Made by a program: the position numbers and the translations under genes. From CAYMTR01 sp964393405 (GTDB lineage: Bacteria; Bacteroidota; Bacteroidia; Bacteroidales; Prolixibacteraceae), in NCBI GenBank assembly GCA_964393405.1, contig CAYMTR010000004.1, positions 1 to 64,000 of the forward strand: a stretch of DNA of 64,000 nt. Direction: 5' to 3'. Positions 8,212 to 17,800 of this stretch are shown here, piece after piece (the first letter of the stretch is position 1; each line of letters begins with the position of its first letter). A model generated the notes under the pieces. It was not told the origin of the DNA. It saw only the letters and a program-made list of their open reading frames with translations, and did not search any database.

Positions 8212-9267
8212 ATGAAATTTGAAGATTTAGGATATAATGATAAAATTGAAAAGCTTAGGGTTGAGAACAACCTTCAGGACTTTGAGATTGGAAGAGTAAT
8301 TCTGGAACACAAAGAAAGGTATATTGTAAGTACAGAAAAGGGAGAAATGGAAGCTGAGATTACAGGAAATATGCGTTTCTCTGCTAAAGGGCGCGAAGAT
8401 TTTCCTGCAGTAGGCGATTGGGTTGCCTTGTCGGTATTCGACTCAGGTTTTTCGATTATTCACAAGGTGCTTCCACGATTCTCGGTTATTTCACGGCAGG
8501 CAGTTGGTCAGTTTGGAGAGATACAAATCATCGCTGCAAATATAGATTATGCACTTTTGGTTCAGGCTGCCGATAGGGATTTTAACATCAACAGGCTTGA
8601 AAGATACCTGACAATTTGCTATTCCTCTAAAGTAAATCCAATAATTGTACTGACAAAGACAGACTTGATTGATGAACAATTAAAAGCTGAGATTATCGGA
8701 AGTATAAACCAGCGTATAAAAAGCATTCCTGTTTTTGCTATCAGCAATGAAATACATGATGGATATGATGATTTAAAGCAGATTATAGGTAAGGGTATGA
8801 CTTTCTGTATGCTTGGCTCATCTGGTGTTGGGAAATCAACTTTATTGAATAATCTCTTAGGAAGGGCTGATATGCGGACCGATGCAATAAGTCAGAGCAC
8901 AGGTAAGGGGAGGCATATTACAACACACAGAGAATTGATTGTTTTGGAGGATGGAGGAATACTTATTGACAATCCGGGAATGAGGGAAGTAGGAATTGTA
9001 GATATAGACGGGGGATTGGAAACTACTTTCGATTCGATATTCAGCATTGGGAAGGATTGTAAATTTAAAGACTGTACGCATACAAGCGAGATAGGTTGTG
9101 CTGTAATTGAAGCTGTTGAAAGTGGGGAAATAGACAGAAGGGCTTATGAAAATTATCTGAAGATGGAAAAGGAGAAAGCGCATTTTGACTCATCAGTAGC
9201 AGACAGGCGGAAGAAGGATAAGGATTTTGGGAAAATGTTAAAAAACTATAAAAAAGGATTGCCCTAA
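8212..9267 (+). CDS. rsgA: Ribosome small-subunit biogenesis GTPase RsgA
   Basis: RsgA is a circularly permuted GTPase that helps 30S subunit maturation in the cytoplasm. The G4 motif TKTD (148-151) precedes the P-loop GSSGVGKST (202-210) and G3 DNPG (253-256), which is the permuted order that marks the family. An N-terminal OB-fold region (about 25-90, including AVGDWVAL) and a C-terminal zinc motif (Cys283, Cys288, His290, Cys296) are present. Length, 351 residues, is typical. The last codons and the stop lie inside a strong hairpin (9254-9282), so the gene ends directly at its terminator. No defect seen. Confidence 0.97.
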   Translation: MKFEDLGYNDKIEKLRVENNLQDFEIGRVILEHKERYIVSTEKGEMEAEITGNMRFSAKGREDFPAVGDWVALSVFDSGFSIIHKVLPRFSVISRQAVGQFGEIQIIAANIDYALLVQAADRDFNINRLERYLTICYSSKVNPIIVLTKTDLIDEQLKAEIIGSINQRIKSIPVFAISNEIHDGYDDLKQIIGKGMTFCMLGSSGVGKSTLLNNLLGRADMRTDAISQSTGKGRHITTHRELIVLEDGGILIDNPGMREVGIVDIDGGLETTFDSIFSIGKDCKFKDCTHTSEIGCAVIEAVESGEIDRRAYENYLKMEKEKAHFDSSVADRRKKDKDFGKMLKNYKKGLP

Positions 9268-9282
9268 TGAAGGGCAATCCTT
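9254..9282. terminator. Bidirectional terminator between rsgA and methyltransferase genes
   Basis: AAGGATTGCCCT and AGGGCAATCCTT form a perfect 12-bp stem with a 5-base loop. It covers the rsgA stop. On the minus strand the stem is followed by a T-rich tail (TTTTATAGTTTTT), so it should end the convergent methyltransferase transcript well; on the plus strand the tail is weaker. Confidence 0.9.
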
Positions 9283-9294
9283 ACAAAATAATAA

Positions 9295-10068
9295 TTAGAT
9301 CTTTTTCCCTATATAGAAAACGTAACCGTAATACTCTTTATATTTAGAATATAACTGAGCTTCCCGGATTTCGTTTGCAATAAGGTCTTCGGCAGTTGAA
9401 TTTCCTTTATACTTTTTCAGAAATACTTCTTGTGCTTTTACTTGGGGCACGTAGAAATTATCTGTCCAGCAGTTTTCAGGAAGAATAAAGGTAGCAACAG
9501 GAATATATCCTGATTTCTGCAACTGCATGACTTTATTCGGGATAGTATCTATCCCGGGGTATGCTTCCTGCCAGAATGTATTGATCTCATCTGGTCTTTC
9601 ATCGGTAAACCATGATGCTTCAGTAACAGCAATATAGCCTCCTTTCTTCAGAAACTTATTCCATTCTATCAATCCCCGTTCAAAACCTATATTGTAGATA
9701 GCCCCTTCTGACCAAATTAGATCAAATTCCTCACTTTGAAAAGGGAGGTCATCCATTGAACCGGTTATTCCTTTTACCCTTTCGGCAAGATTCATTTTTT
9801 GGGCATTGTCATTGAAAATATCAATGAATTTTTGAAATAAGTCTACACCGGTGATATTTCCGGGAGCATTGTTTGCCAATACCATAGTCTGACCGCCCGT
9901 ACCACAACCAATATCTGCGATAAGTGATTTATCGTTGAGGTTATCGATAAAGCTCAGTGCTTTTATTGTTGTTTCCCGACTGCCTGGTCCTTGGCGTTCT
10001 ATAAGTGAAAAATACTCACAGATTAAATTAAAGTCGAATTCGTGAATTGATTTATTTTCGTTACTCAT
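9295..10068 (-). CDS. Class I SAM-dependent methyltransferase
   Basis: The Rossmann-type methyltransferase motif I is clear at about residues 49-60 (LIADIGCGTGGQ), followed by an acidic residue at the end of strand 2 (ITGVDLF, about 80-84) and motif LPFQSEEFDLIWSEGAIYNIGFE near 110-135. This is the Methyltransf_11/25 type. A C-terminal segment with an aromatic-rich tail (YKEYYGYVFYIGKKI) is similar to small-molecule methyltransferases of Bacteroidota. Substrate cannot be assigned. It stands alone on the minus strand, divergent from the Crp-like regulator gene, with about 270 bases between them; that arrangement makes regulation by the neighbour plausible but unproven. Confidence 0.9.
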   Translation of the reverse strand: MSNENKSIHEFDFNLICEYFSLIERQGPGSRETTIKALSFIDNLNDKSLIADIGCGTGGQTMVLANNAPGNITGVDLFQKFIDIFNDNAQKMNLAERVKGITGSMDDLPFQSEEFDLIWSEGAIYNIGFERGLIEWNKFLKKGGYIAVTEASWFTDERPDEINTFWQEAYPGIDTIPNKVMQLQKSGYIPVATFILPENCWTDNFYVPQVKAQEVFLKKYKGNSTAEDLIANEIREAQLYSKYKEYYGYVFYIGKKI

Positions 10069-10272
10069 GATGTTAAAATTTAATAATTTAATTCATGACA
10101 AAAGAATAAGGCTTTTGGTCATGGTTCAATTTGTTATTATATGTAAAAATAGATTTACTCCGACAAGAATTTGTCTGAGTTCAACTGATGTATAACCTTT
10201 GGCAAAGAGCCTTAGGTTATTTATTATACACGATCCTTCTTAATTTTAAGCATCCAAAGTTTTTAGATGTTG

Positions 10273-10280
10273 CAAAAATA
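10273..10280 (-). promoter_or_regulatory. Candidate -7 element for the methyltransferase gene
   Basis: On the minus strand the sequence reads TATTTTTG, matching the Bacteroidota -7 consensus TAnnTTTG. It would give a leader of about 200 bases. No good -33 TTTG is seen at the right distance, so support is modest. Confidence 0.35.
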
Positions 10281-10340
10281 TATAATTTTTCACAATATTG
10301 AATAAAACTTCAGAACAATCAGAAAATTAACAGTTAGAAT

Positions 10341-10916
10341 ATGACATCTCTTTTACTAAAACAAGCCTTTGATAAGTACTACACTTTTCCTATTGAGTTT
10401 TGGGATTCCATATCATATTTGGGGGAAGTGTTTGTATGCGATAGAGAAATAATCTTAAAAGAGTCACATAAAAAAGAAAACTATCTATATCTAATAATGG
10501 AAGGAAGTGGTGGCATTCTTTTATGGAATAAAAGCAATTTTGTATGTACAGATATGGTTTTGGAAAGAGATTTTCTCTGCGATTATTTATCATTAATTAC
10601 AAGAAAAGCTACTCCATATGAAGTAAGGACATTCGAAAAATCTAAGTTATTCAGGATTTCATATTCTGCTTTGAATGAATTTCTATTGATTAACGACTAT
10701 GGTGATAAGTTCTGGAGATACGCCACAAATGCACTTTATGTTGATAAGCATCTTCAATATATACAAACATTTACGAGTACAGCTTCAGATATTTACACCT
10801 TATTTCAGAAATATCAACCGGAAATAATCAAAAGAATTCCACTAAAATATATTGCATCCTATTTAGGTATTACCCCTCAAAGTTTAAGTAGGATTAGAAA
10901 AGAACTTATTCAATGA
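10341..10916 (+). CDS. Crp/Fnr-family transcriptional regulator
   Basis: The N-terminal part (about 10-125) has the cyclic-nucleotide-binding beta-roll pattern seen in Bacteroidota Crp-like proteins: an ILKESHKKENYLYLIMEGSG block, a long beta region, and the helix that follows. The C-terminal helix-turn-helix (about 165-188, LKYIASYLGITPQSLSRIRKEL) is the SELKLA-type winged HTH end found in this group. The glycine- and arginine-rich phosphate-binding cassette of true cAMP receptors is not evident, so the ligand is unknown. The gene lies between a divergent methyltransferase and a beta-lactamase-fold hydrolase, either of which could be a target. A palindrome at 10953-10968 before the hydrolase is a candidate operator. 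Confidence 0.88.
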   Translation: MTSLLLKQAFDKYYTFPIEFWDSISYLGEVFVCDREIILKESHKKENYLYLIMEGSGGILLWNKSNFVCTDMVLERDFLCDYLSLITRKATPYEVRTFEKSKLFRISYSALNEFLLINDYGDKFWRYATNALYVDKHLQYIQTFTSTASDIYTLFQKYQPEIIKRIPLKYIASYLGITPQSLSRIRKELIQ

Positions 10917-10952
10917 TTTTTTACCATAAGGTAACTTTTCTTAAGATTTTGC

Positions 10953-10968
10953 TATGCAATATTGCATA
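10953..10968. promoter_or_regulatory. Perfect 16-bp palindrome upstream of serine hydrolase gene
   Basis: TATGCAATATTGCATA is a perfect palindrome 17 bases before the hydrolase start and just after the Crp-like regulator gene. Shorter outer arms (AAGATT ... AATCTT) extend it. It could be an operator for a dimeric regulator, possibly the Crp-like protein, or a weak cruciform between genes. Confidence 0.5.
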
Positions 10969-10985
10969 AGATTAATCTTTAAAAA

Positions 10986-12101
10986 ATGAAAGTAAAAATA
11001 TTTTTAATTTTAGCTATGTGTATTTTATTTCAAACAAATAAAAAGGGGTTTGGTCAGATTCGGCCTGACGAAATAAAGAGCATTGTCTCTGAGGCACGTG
11101 AAAAGTATAATTTACCAAGTGTTGCCGTTGTGCTTTTAAATTCTGAAGAAGTCATCCATTATGAAATTCAGGGGTTACGCATTGCTAATACAGATAATGC
11201 AGTATCTGAGAATGATTTTTACCATATAGGCTCATGTTCTAAGTCTGTTTTGGCGTTAATAGCCGGAAAGTTGGTCGAGGAGAACAAAATTGATTGGGGG
11301 ACCCGATTCTTTGCTCTTTTCCCTGAGCTAAGAACGGATTCAGATATTAGATTTTATGATATATCACTCGAAGATTTACTAACGTGCACAGCGGGAATAA
11401 AATCTTATACTAATATGCTAAAGGAACCTTTTCCTGAAATTGAAGAAGGGAAGGAAGAAAAATACCAATTTGCCAAATATCTTTTAAATGGAGAACCTGC
11501 TTCCAAATATAAAAACGGAAGATTCAAATATCTATACTCCAATGCAAGTTATACCCTAGCTTTACTTATGTTGGAAAAGATAACAGGCTTTACTTATGAG
11601 CAACTTATAGATTTATATGTTGTCAAAGAAATGGGGATTGAAACATTGATTGGATTCCCTAATAAACACGATAAAGAGCAACCTTGGGGACACCTATTTA
11701 CAGGCACAAAGCTCGAAGTTTTTTCCCCCGATCATCAATATGTGCTGCCATCATTAATTAAACCTGCAGGTGATTTAAGCATGCAACCCTTAGGATTTGC
11801 GAAATATATCCAAGAAAACTTAAGAGGCTTATTAGGTAATGGTAATTTTGTTTCAAAAGAAACTTATGAGAAAATTCATTTCGGGCATAAAGAATTTTCA
11901 CTTGGAGTTGGTAATGGACGGTTCCGAGGTTATAAATTAAGTGGGATAGACGGGTCGGCTGGAACTTTTTTTTGTAGATCTCTTGTATTACCTGACATAG
12001 ATATTGCTTTAATTATTATGACCAATGCCGGTTCAGGAAAAGGGCAAATGAAAGCAGTTGAATATATTACTAATAAGGTGGCAAAAAAGTTTTTTAAATA
12101 A
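10986..12101 (+). CDS. Secreted serine hydrolase, class C beta-lactamase fold
   Basis: A signal peptide (about 1-24, ending FGQ) leads into a penicillin-binding/AmpC-type domain. The nucleophile motif SxxK is SCSK at 83-86 and the YxN motif is YSN at 184-186. The third motif, normally HxG or KTG, reads IDG within GIDGSAGTF at 320-326, so the usual His/Lys is replaced by Ile. Length (371) fits the family, whose members include esterases, D-aminopeptidases and peptidoglycan-related hydrolases as well as lactamases. Activity on beta-lactams should not be assumed. It lies 69 bases after the Crp-like gene, with a palindrome between. Confidence 0.88.
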   Translation: MKVKIFLILAMCILFQTNKKGFGQIRPDEIKSIVSEAREKYNLPSVAVVLLNSEEVIHYEIQGLRIANTDNAVSENDFYHIGSCSKSVLALIAGKLVEENKIDWGTRFFALFPELRTDSDIRFYDISLEDLLTCTAGIKSYTNMLKEPFPEIEEGKEEKYQFAKYLLNGEPASKYKNGRFKYLYSNASYTLALLMLEKITGFTYEQLIDLYVVKEMGIETLIGFPNKHDKEQPWGHLFTGTKLEVFSPDHQYVLPSLIKPAGDLSMQPLGFAKYIQENLRGLLGNGNFVSKETYEKIHFGHKEFSLGVGNGRFRGYKLSGIDGSAGTFFCRSLVLPDIDIALIIMTNAGSGKGQMKAVEYITNKVAKKFFK

Positions 12102-12200
12102 TTTTGGGGACAATATTTTTTAAAATTATGCGGGTATTCTTAGCTAAGTAAGTGTTTATTGCTATGTTATTTTTTGTAGAGGGTTAGGAATTATAAATAT

Positions 12201-12254
12201 AATTAACAGTGTTTGCAAATATTAACAATGTTAATTATATTTGCACTGTTAATT
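12201..12254 (+). promoter_or_regulatory. Promoter with nested palindromic operator of the TetR-family gene
   Basis: A Bacteroidota-type promoter is visible: TTTG at 12212-12215, a 20-base spacer, and TATATTTG at 12236-12243. It sits inside nested inverted repeats: outer arms AATTAACAGTG (12201-12211) and CACTGTTAATT (12244-12254), next arms GCAAATAT and ATATTTGC, and a central TTAACAATGTTAA. The TTAACA-type half sites would let a TetR dimer block its own promoter. This suggests autorepression of the downstream gene. Confidence 0.8.
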
Positions 12255-12269
12255 ATAAATTTTACAGTG

Positions 12270-12860
12270 ATGAAAAACAAAGATCTACAAGAGAAGAGGA
12301 TGAAAGAATACTTCATTCAGGCAACAAAAGACATATTGAAAGGGGAGGGTTTAAAAAGTATAAGTGTCAGGAACATTGCTGATCAGGCTGGTTATTCGTA
12401 TGCTACTTTGTATAATTACTTCAAAGATGTCAATGATTTAGTATTTCTATGCGTCCATGATTTTCAAGAGGAATGCAAATTATTTGTTGAAAATCAGACT
12501 AAGAAAAGTCCCAAGGGTTTAGAGAAAGTGAAAGCTTCAGTTTTAGCCTACATCGACTATTTTATTGAATACCCGGGAATTTTTGACTTATTTTATTTGG
12601 CAAAGGTTGGTGATTTCGGAAATAAGGAGACAACAATTAATTTGATAGGCAAATCTCTTGATAGTATTTGTGAGAAAGATTGGGATTATTGCATGAGTCA
12701 TAATATATTACCAATTGAAAAGGTTGAAATTATCAAATCACAATTGAAGTATACGGTAATAGGACTATTGTTGTTATACATTAATAGGATTACTCCTAAT
12801 TCGTATTCTGAGTTTATTAATCAGGCAAATACACAAATTAATTATATATTAGAAGAGTAA
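12270..12860 (+). CDS. TetR/AcrR-family transcriptional regulator
   Basis: The N-terminal HTH (about 25-60 from this start) has the TetR pattern GLKSISVRNIADQAGYSYATLYNYFKD..LV, with the recognition helix YSYATLYNYF. The remainder is an all-helical ligand-binding domain of normal size (196 residues in total). A longer reading frame back to TTG at 12213 is open, but that codon lies within the -33 promoter element, upstream of the expected transcript start, so ATG at 12270 is used. The palindromic operator overlapping the promoter implies autorepression. Likely targets are itself and perhaps the following secreted beta-propeller gene, 46 bases downstream. The ligand is unknown. Confidence 0.92.
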   Translation: MKNKDLQEKRMKEYFIQATKDILKGEGLKSISVRNIADQAGYSYATLYNYFKDVNDLVFLCVHDFQEECKLFVENQTKKSPKGLEKVKASVLAYIDYFIEYPGIFDLFYLAKVGDFGNKETTINLIGKSLDSICEKDWDYCMSHNILPIEKVEIIKSQLKYTVIGLLLLYINRITPNSYSEFINQANTQINYILEE

Positions 12861-12906
12861 GTTTTTAGTACAGTTCAATATAAATTCCATATCTAGATTT
12901 TCTATT

Positions 12907-14178
12907 ATGATAAAAATATTATTTAAGAAACAATTTTCATTATTATTGATAATAATCACTATGCCTTTTATAGTGAGATGTCAGACATTGGAGAAGGATT
13001 ATCTGAAAGAGATAAGAAAGAATTGTGACAATCCTGATATTGTTGAAATAGAACGCAAGAAAGATTATATTGAGATTGAATACTTATGTGACGGTAAGTT
13101 ATTTGAATTGGTAATTGACCGCAAGAGTGATGCAATGGTCACAGAATCTGAGACAGATATGTCAAAGATAACCACAGGGATATTGAAAAAATTGAATAAA
13201 AGTTACCCTGATTGGACTGTCGATGAGTTTACTAAGGTAACCTTAAATGATACTACTCTCTATAAAGTTGAAATGGTAAAAGACGGTATTGAGCAGAATG
13301 TATATTTCACTTTGACAGGTAAAATTTTCAAGGCAAGTAACTTCTTAGCTTCAGACAAATGGAACAGCGACGTTTTGAAAGATAATGATATTTACAATTC
13401 AAGTTCATATGATTTCTTTAACCCTCTTAAAGCTATAGATTTGCCTGAAATTCTAAATGAAGTATCTGGGATTTCAATTAAAGACCAGGGAATGGTTTAT
13501 TGTATTCAGGATGAAATTGGTTCAGTCTTTTTCTACAATATGGATAAAGAGACGATTGAAGGAATTTATAGATTCTCAGAAATTGGAGATTTTGAGGACA
13601 TTACCTTTCACGATAAAACAGCATACATTTTAAGAAGCGACGGAGCAATATTTACTGTTAATCTTGAAGATTACTCCAAAAATACCAACATGCAATACTT
13701 GCCAATTCAATCGCTGAACTTTGAAGGTATATCATATGATGCTATGAATGAGTCTTTTTTAATAGCCTGTCACGACAAAAATATTTCCGACACTATTAAT
13801 AACAAGAATATTTTTCGTTATTATCCCAAAAAGAATTCAGACAATATTTACAAGGAGCTTTCAATCTCAGTTGATAATGTGAACGAATTCTTTAAAAAAC
13901 ATTACTCGGCTATAAAAGTTTCAACCATTAGTTTTTCTCCTTCAGCGATAGCCTTGCATCCTCTTACCGGAGATTATTATATTTTATCGGCGACAGATAG
14001 GATGATTATTATTTATGATTCAAAGAAGAATTTTAAAACGATATACGCTTTGCCGTCAAATATTTTTTATAAACCTGAAGGAATTGGGTTTTATCCCAAC
14101 GGTGATTTGTTGATATCAAACGAAGGGACAAAGAACGGGTTTATAAAACCTAATTTATTGTTGTTCAAATACGATTAA
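12907..14178 (+). CDS. Exported SdiA-regulated-type beta-propeller with PepSY-like N-terminal domain
   Basis: A signal peptide (about 1-25) is followed by a PepSY-like alpha/beta region (about 28-145; repeated pattern of x-I-x-Y/F strands, then YPDWTVDEFTKV and VYFTLTGKIFKAS). The rest (about 175-423) has the SdiA-regulated beta-propeller pattern: LPEILNEVSGISIKDQGMVY, CIQDEIGSVFFYN, GDFEDITF, SLNFEGISYD, SPSAIALHPLTGDYYILSA and KPEGIGFYPNGDLLISNEG. These E-G-I/D-E elements are typical of this propeller and of calcium-bound active-site loops in its relatives. The protein should act in the periplasm or at the surface; its substrate is unknown. It probably shares a transcript with the TetR gene. 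Confidence 0.85.
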   Translation: MIKILFKKQFSLLLIIITMPFIVRCQTLEKDYLKEIRKNCDNPDIVEIERKKDYIEIEYLCDGKLFELVIDRKSDAMVTESETDMSKITTGILKKLNKSYPDWTVDEFTKVTLNDTTLYKVEMVKDGIEQNVYFTLTGKIFKASNFLASDKWNSDVLKDNDIYNSSSYDFFNPLKAIDLPEILNEVSGISIKDQGMVYCIQDEIGSVFFYNMDKETIEGIYRFSEIGDFEDITFHDKTAYILRSDGAIFTVNLEDYSKNTNMQYLPIQSLNFEGISYDAMNESFLIACHDKNISDTINNKNIFRYYPKKNSDNIYKELSISVDNVNEFFKKHYSAIKVSTISFSPSAIALHPLTGDYYILSATDRMIIIYDSKKNFKTIYALPSNIFYKPEGIGFYPNGDLLISNEGTKNGFIKPNLLLFKYD

Positions 14179-14195
14179 AAAGGAGATACTCAGTA

Positions 14196-14774
14196 TTATC
14201 TACTGAATAATACTCCAAAATAAAACCTTGGTCCGGAAGCTACAAAATCAGGGTAATCAAGGCCGGGGTAAAGAAGGTAGTCGGCCTTAACTACAAAATT
14301 GATATTGTGGGTTACCTTGTATTCAAAGCTGACATGTGGAGCAATTACCATAGTTCCAAATACTTTATAAATGGCAATATCACCAACATTATCCTTAAAG
14401 TCGCCCGAAAGAGGATATAGGTCGGTAATTTTCCCTCCCCCGAATGTAACTCCAACAACAGGTGTATATTTTTTGTTCAAGAATTGATATTCAGCAAGTA
14501 GGCCTCCCCAACCAAGCTTGTAAAAACCTTCGGTATCCTTATATTCGTATGTCGATACATACCCTTCGGTGCCAAACCTGAAATGATTTCCTGTACGGAA
14601 CGATATCTTACCGCCAATACCTGTGCAAAGACCATCGATGCGAGGATTAGCGTTAGTATTTGAAACATATCCGGCATGAAGGAACATGCCCCCTTTGAAA
14701 AGCTCTATTTTCTCTCCGGTGAAGCCATGAAAAGCAAAAAGAAGTAGTATTGCTGTAATTAGTATTCTTCTCAT
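14196..14774 (-). CDS. Small outer-membrane beta-barrel protein
   Basis: A signal peptide (MRRILITAILLLFAFHGFTG) is followed by alternating amphipathic strands (for example FLHAGYVSNTN, IGGKISFRTGNHFRFGTEGYVS and VKADYLLYPGLDY), ending in FYFGVLFSR. The C-terminal FGVLF(S/T)R pattern is common in outer-membrane barrels. Size (192 residues) suits an 8-10-stranded barrel. It lies 27 bases downstream of the ABC permease gene and is likely the last gene of that minus-strand unit. I do not recognise a specific family. The converging gene ends only 17 bases away, and a weak hairpin spans the junction. Confidence 0.8.
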   Translation of the reverse strand: MRRILITAILLLFAFHGFTGEKIELFKGGMFLHAGYVSNTNANPRIDGLCTGIGGKISFRTGNHFRFGTEGYVSTYEYKDTEGFYKLGWGGLLAEYQFLNKKYTPVVGVTFGGGKITDLYPLSGDFKDNVGDIAIYKVFGTMVIAPHVSFEYKVTHNINFVVKADYLLYPGLDYPDFVASGPRFYFGVLFSR

Positions 14775-14801
14775 TAATTATTATTTTGCGGCAAGATAAA
14801 A

Positions 14802-17800
14802 TTATTCATTCCTTAAACCCTCAACAGGATTCATTTTTTTGAGCTGTGAGCTTGCAGAGATGACAATCCATAACATTCCGTTTACAATTACTACTGCAAT
14901 AAGCATTATTACAAATCCCGGAGAAATATCTGAGATTGATGAAGCGATTACCGGAAATACAGATACAAATGCAGCGAGCAACCCTGCCAAGACACCAGCC
15001 AAAAGGAGGATGGCATATTCGCTTATTGCTGTCCACAATATGGTCTTTCTTTTATAGCCTAATGAAGCAAGAAGTGAGAACTCACCTTTTCTTTCAATTA
15101 ATGTGCGTTGAAGTACCACTGCAAGTCCAATGGTTCCTATCAATAAGCCTAATGCACCAAGTACCAGAAAGATGCTTAGGTATGTGTTTTCAACAGACAG
15201 AAAGCGGGCAAGTCTTTCTGGAGCTTCTTCGGTTTCAATTCCATTATCCCTAAGAAGCAATTCCAATTCATCACTTATTTCTTGTTTCCGCTCCTTGTCG
15301 CCGTCGATAAGGAAGAAACCTGACCCTCCGGAGTTAATGAAATTCTCAAGGAAATAACTGTTGTCGATTATTATTCGCCCTTGGAAAATTGAAGGCTTCA
15401 ACCCTGCCACCAGTAATAGTTTTACCTCTTCACCTTTGGAGTTTAAATATGTGAGAGTATCTCCAACCTTTTTGCCAAGCCCCCATTGTATCACTGTTTG
15501 GTCGGCAATGGCAGGAATGCATCCTGAATGCTTGTCCTGGAGTATCTCCCAACCGCTATCCTTGCTTATTCCCGGGGCAAATGTCTGGAATGAAAATCTT
15601 CCTTTTAGCTTTTCTGCATCGACACCCATTACGGCTGGGTTGGAAATGCGGTTAAGGTTAAGGCAGCTTGCATCATCGCCTTCAGCCACACTAAACTGAA
15701 CTGCGCTGAATTCTTCAGTGAAACCCATTTCATTTCGGTACCTCTTATCATTTAGGTTATGCAGAACAGGCAGTGTTGATTCTGAAACAAGAAGATATCC
15801 CCCTGACCCACTATTCTTGTTATCAGCATTGCGGAACAGGTCCTTGCGATTAAGACCTGTGGTAACAACAATGAAAGTTGCTATCGACAGGAGTATTATA
15901 ATTGTTAGGTTTCTTTTTCTATTGTGCTTAATATTAGCTGATAAAAGCCTTTTTATAGTAAGCTGACTTGTATTATTTATTGTCTCTTTTGAAAGAATGA
16001 TGTCGGCAATAAGGATGAACACTATCAGCAGAGATCCGCCTGCCATAAAGAAAAGGCCCGGGTTTTGAGAGCCTCCCGAAGTGAATTGGGCAATAATAAC
16101 CCCTAAAGCAAAGGCTGAAAGAATAATAGAAATTATCAATTCGAAAGTTATACGTCCTTTGGGCGATTCTTCAGAGTCGTGCCTTTGAAGTCTGCTTTTA
16201 CTTAATCTTAATGTTCTGTTCAGTAGCTGCCTTATTGTGATGGCTGAAATAAAAACACTTACGGCAAATCCAAGTATTATTGTTGAAAGTTTGTATTTAC
16301 TAACCAGAACATCGGTACGCACGATATCATTCCATACTTTATTCAATGCGTAAAATATGAGCTCATTATAGATGAAAGCAAGCAGTATTCCGGCAAGGGC
16401 TCCTGCAATTGCAATAATCACACCTTCCCTTAGGAATATTCTTCTTATCGATTTATTGGAAAAACCAACAGCTGAAAGGGTGCCAATTTCTGAAGTTCTT
16501 CTTTCAATATGAAGATTGAATAGCAGCGATGTAAGGATTAAAGCTGCAATGATGATAAAGAAACTTAATCCGATAAATAGCGAACTGAAATCAGTACCAT
16601 TACGGGCAGCACTTAGTCCTTCTTCCTTGACATTACGAATCTGAAACCCCAGTTCAAAAGGGTTTGTTTGAGCACGAACTACTTCGGTAAGTTCATCTTC
16701 AGAAATTATGTCCCTGCTCAGTCTGAAGGAAGTCACCGAGCCATAGAGATTTTTCCAAATATCCTGAGCGGTGTTTAAGGATATAAATGCTTTAGGAAGG
16801 CCACGGTAATTATACCAGTAATCTTCATCCTTGGCACGTATGGTTTTAAGGTTTATAGGAACCCCTGTTTGCCAGTCGCGGCAGTTCTCTGCATCCGATA
16901 ATCCCGGAATCATAGGCATAAGAGAGCGGTCGGCGAAATAATCTTCTATTTCAACAACCTTACTTACTCTAAATTTTCTAGTGTTTTCTGTTAGTTCACG
17001 CAAATGACCAATGGTGTAATATTTCATGGTAACAGAGTCACCGGAATTTGCTCCTATGTCTTCGGAAAGCCACCTATTTATGACCATTTCATTAGCATCA
17101 ATCTCTTCAGCAGAAAGAGAAGAAATAAATGAGTACGGAGTTTCTTTTCCATTGAAGCTTACGCTATTGGCAAAATATGTGAAGACCGGGGCGAATTCAA
17201 GACCTGTGTTTTCCACGGCATTTTTTGTAGCATCATCGATAAAGACCCTATCGGAAATAATCTCCCACTGATTTGTGATATCTGAACTGCGGATTGAGAG
17301 GTTGATATCTTCGAGGGTAAAGCCGGAAAGGATTATTTCTGATATCTTTTTTTCGCTTTCCGAAGAAGAAACTAGCAACACATTTGCACGGTTTTCAAGT
17401 TCCATGATACTGTCGAGCACCTGCAGTGGTATAAATGCGTTAAACGGGGCTGTCTGGGTGTTTTGCAAAGAAAGGCGACCCAATCCTTCGGTTGGTAGTA
17501 TTTCGCTTATTTTAGCCCTGTAAGTGACGTTCTGGTGCTCATCTGAAACGAAGGGAGCATTGGCTGGTATCAACCCTGCTTTTTTTATTATCAGGTTTAG
17601 TTCATCGCCTTTGGAAAGGTTGAGTCGTTGAGCAAGGTTGGAGGATATGGAAAGGAAATTTGTTTGTGGTAATTGGTCTTTTGGAGCAATAAAAGATGAT
17701 GGGTCTATTCCCCAGATATTTACTTTGTTGAGCTTCATTTGTCCCCCTTCGGTTGATGCAATAGCTTCAAGTTTAAGTACGGGGGTTGTTGTAATATTTT

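Noticed and set aside
12213..12269. TTG-started extension of the TetR gene
   Set aside because: The TTG is part of the -33 promoter element and precedes the expected transcript start.
14181..14215. Hairpin at the junction of the propeller gene and the small barrel gene
   Set aside because: The continuous stem is only about six base pairs with no T tract; too weak to call as a terminator.
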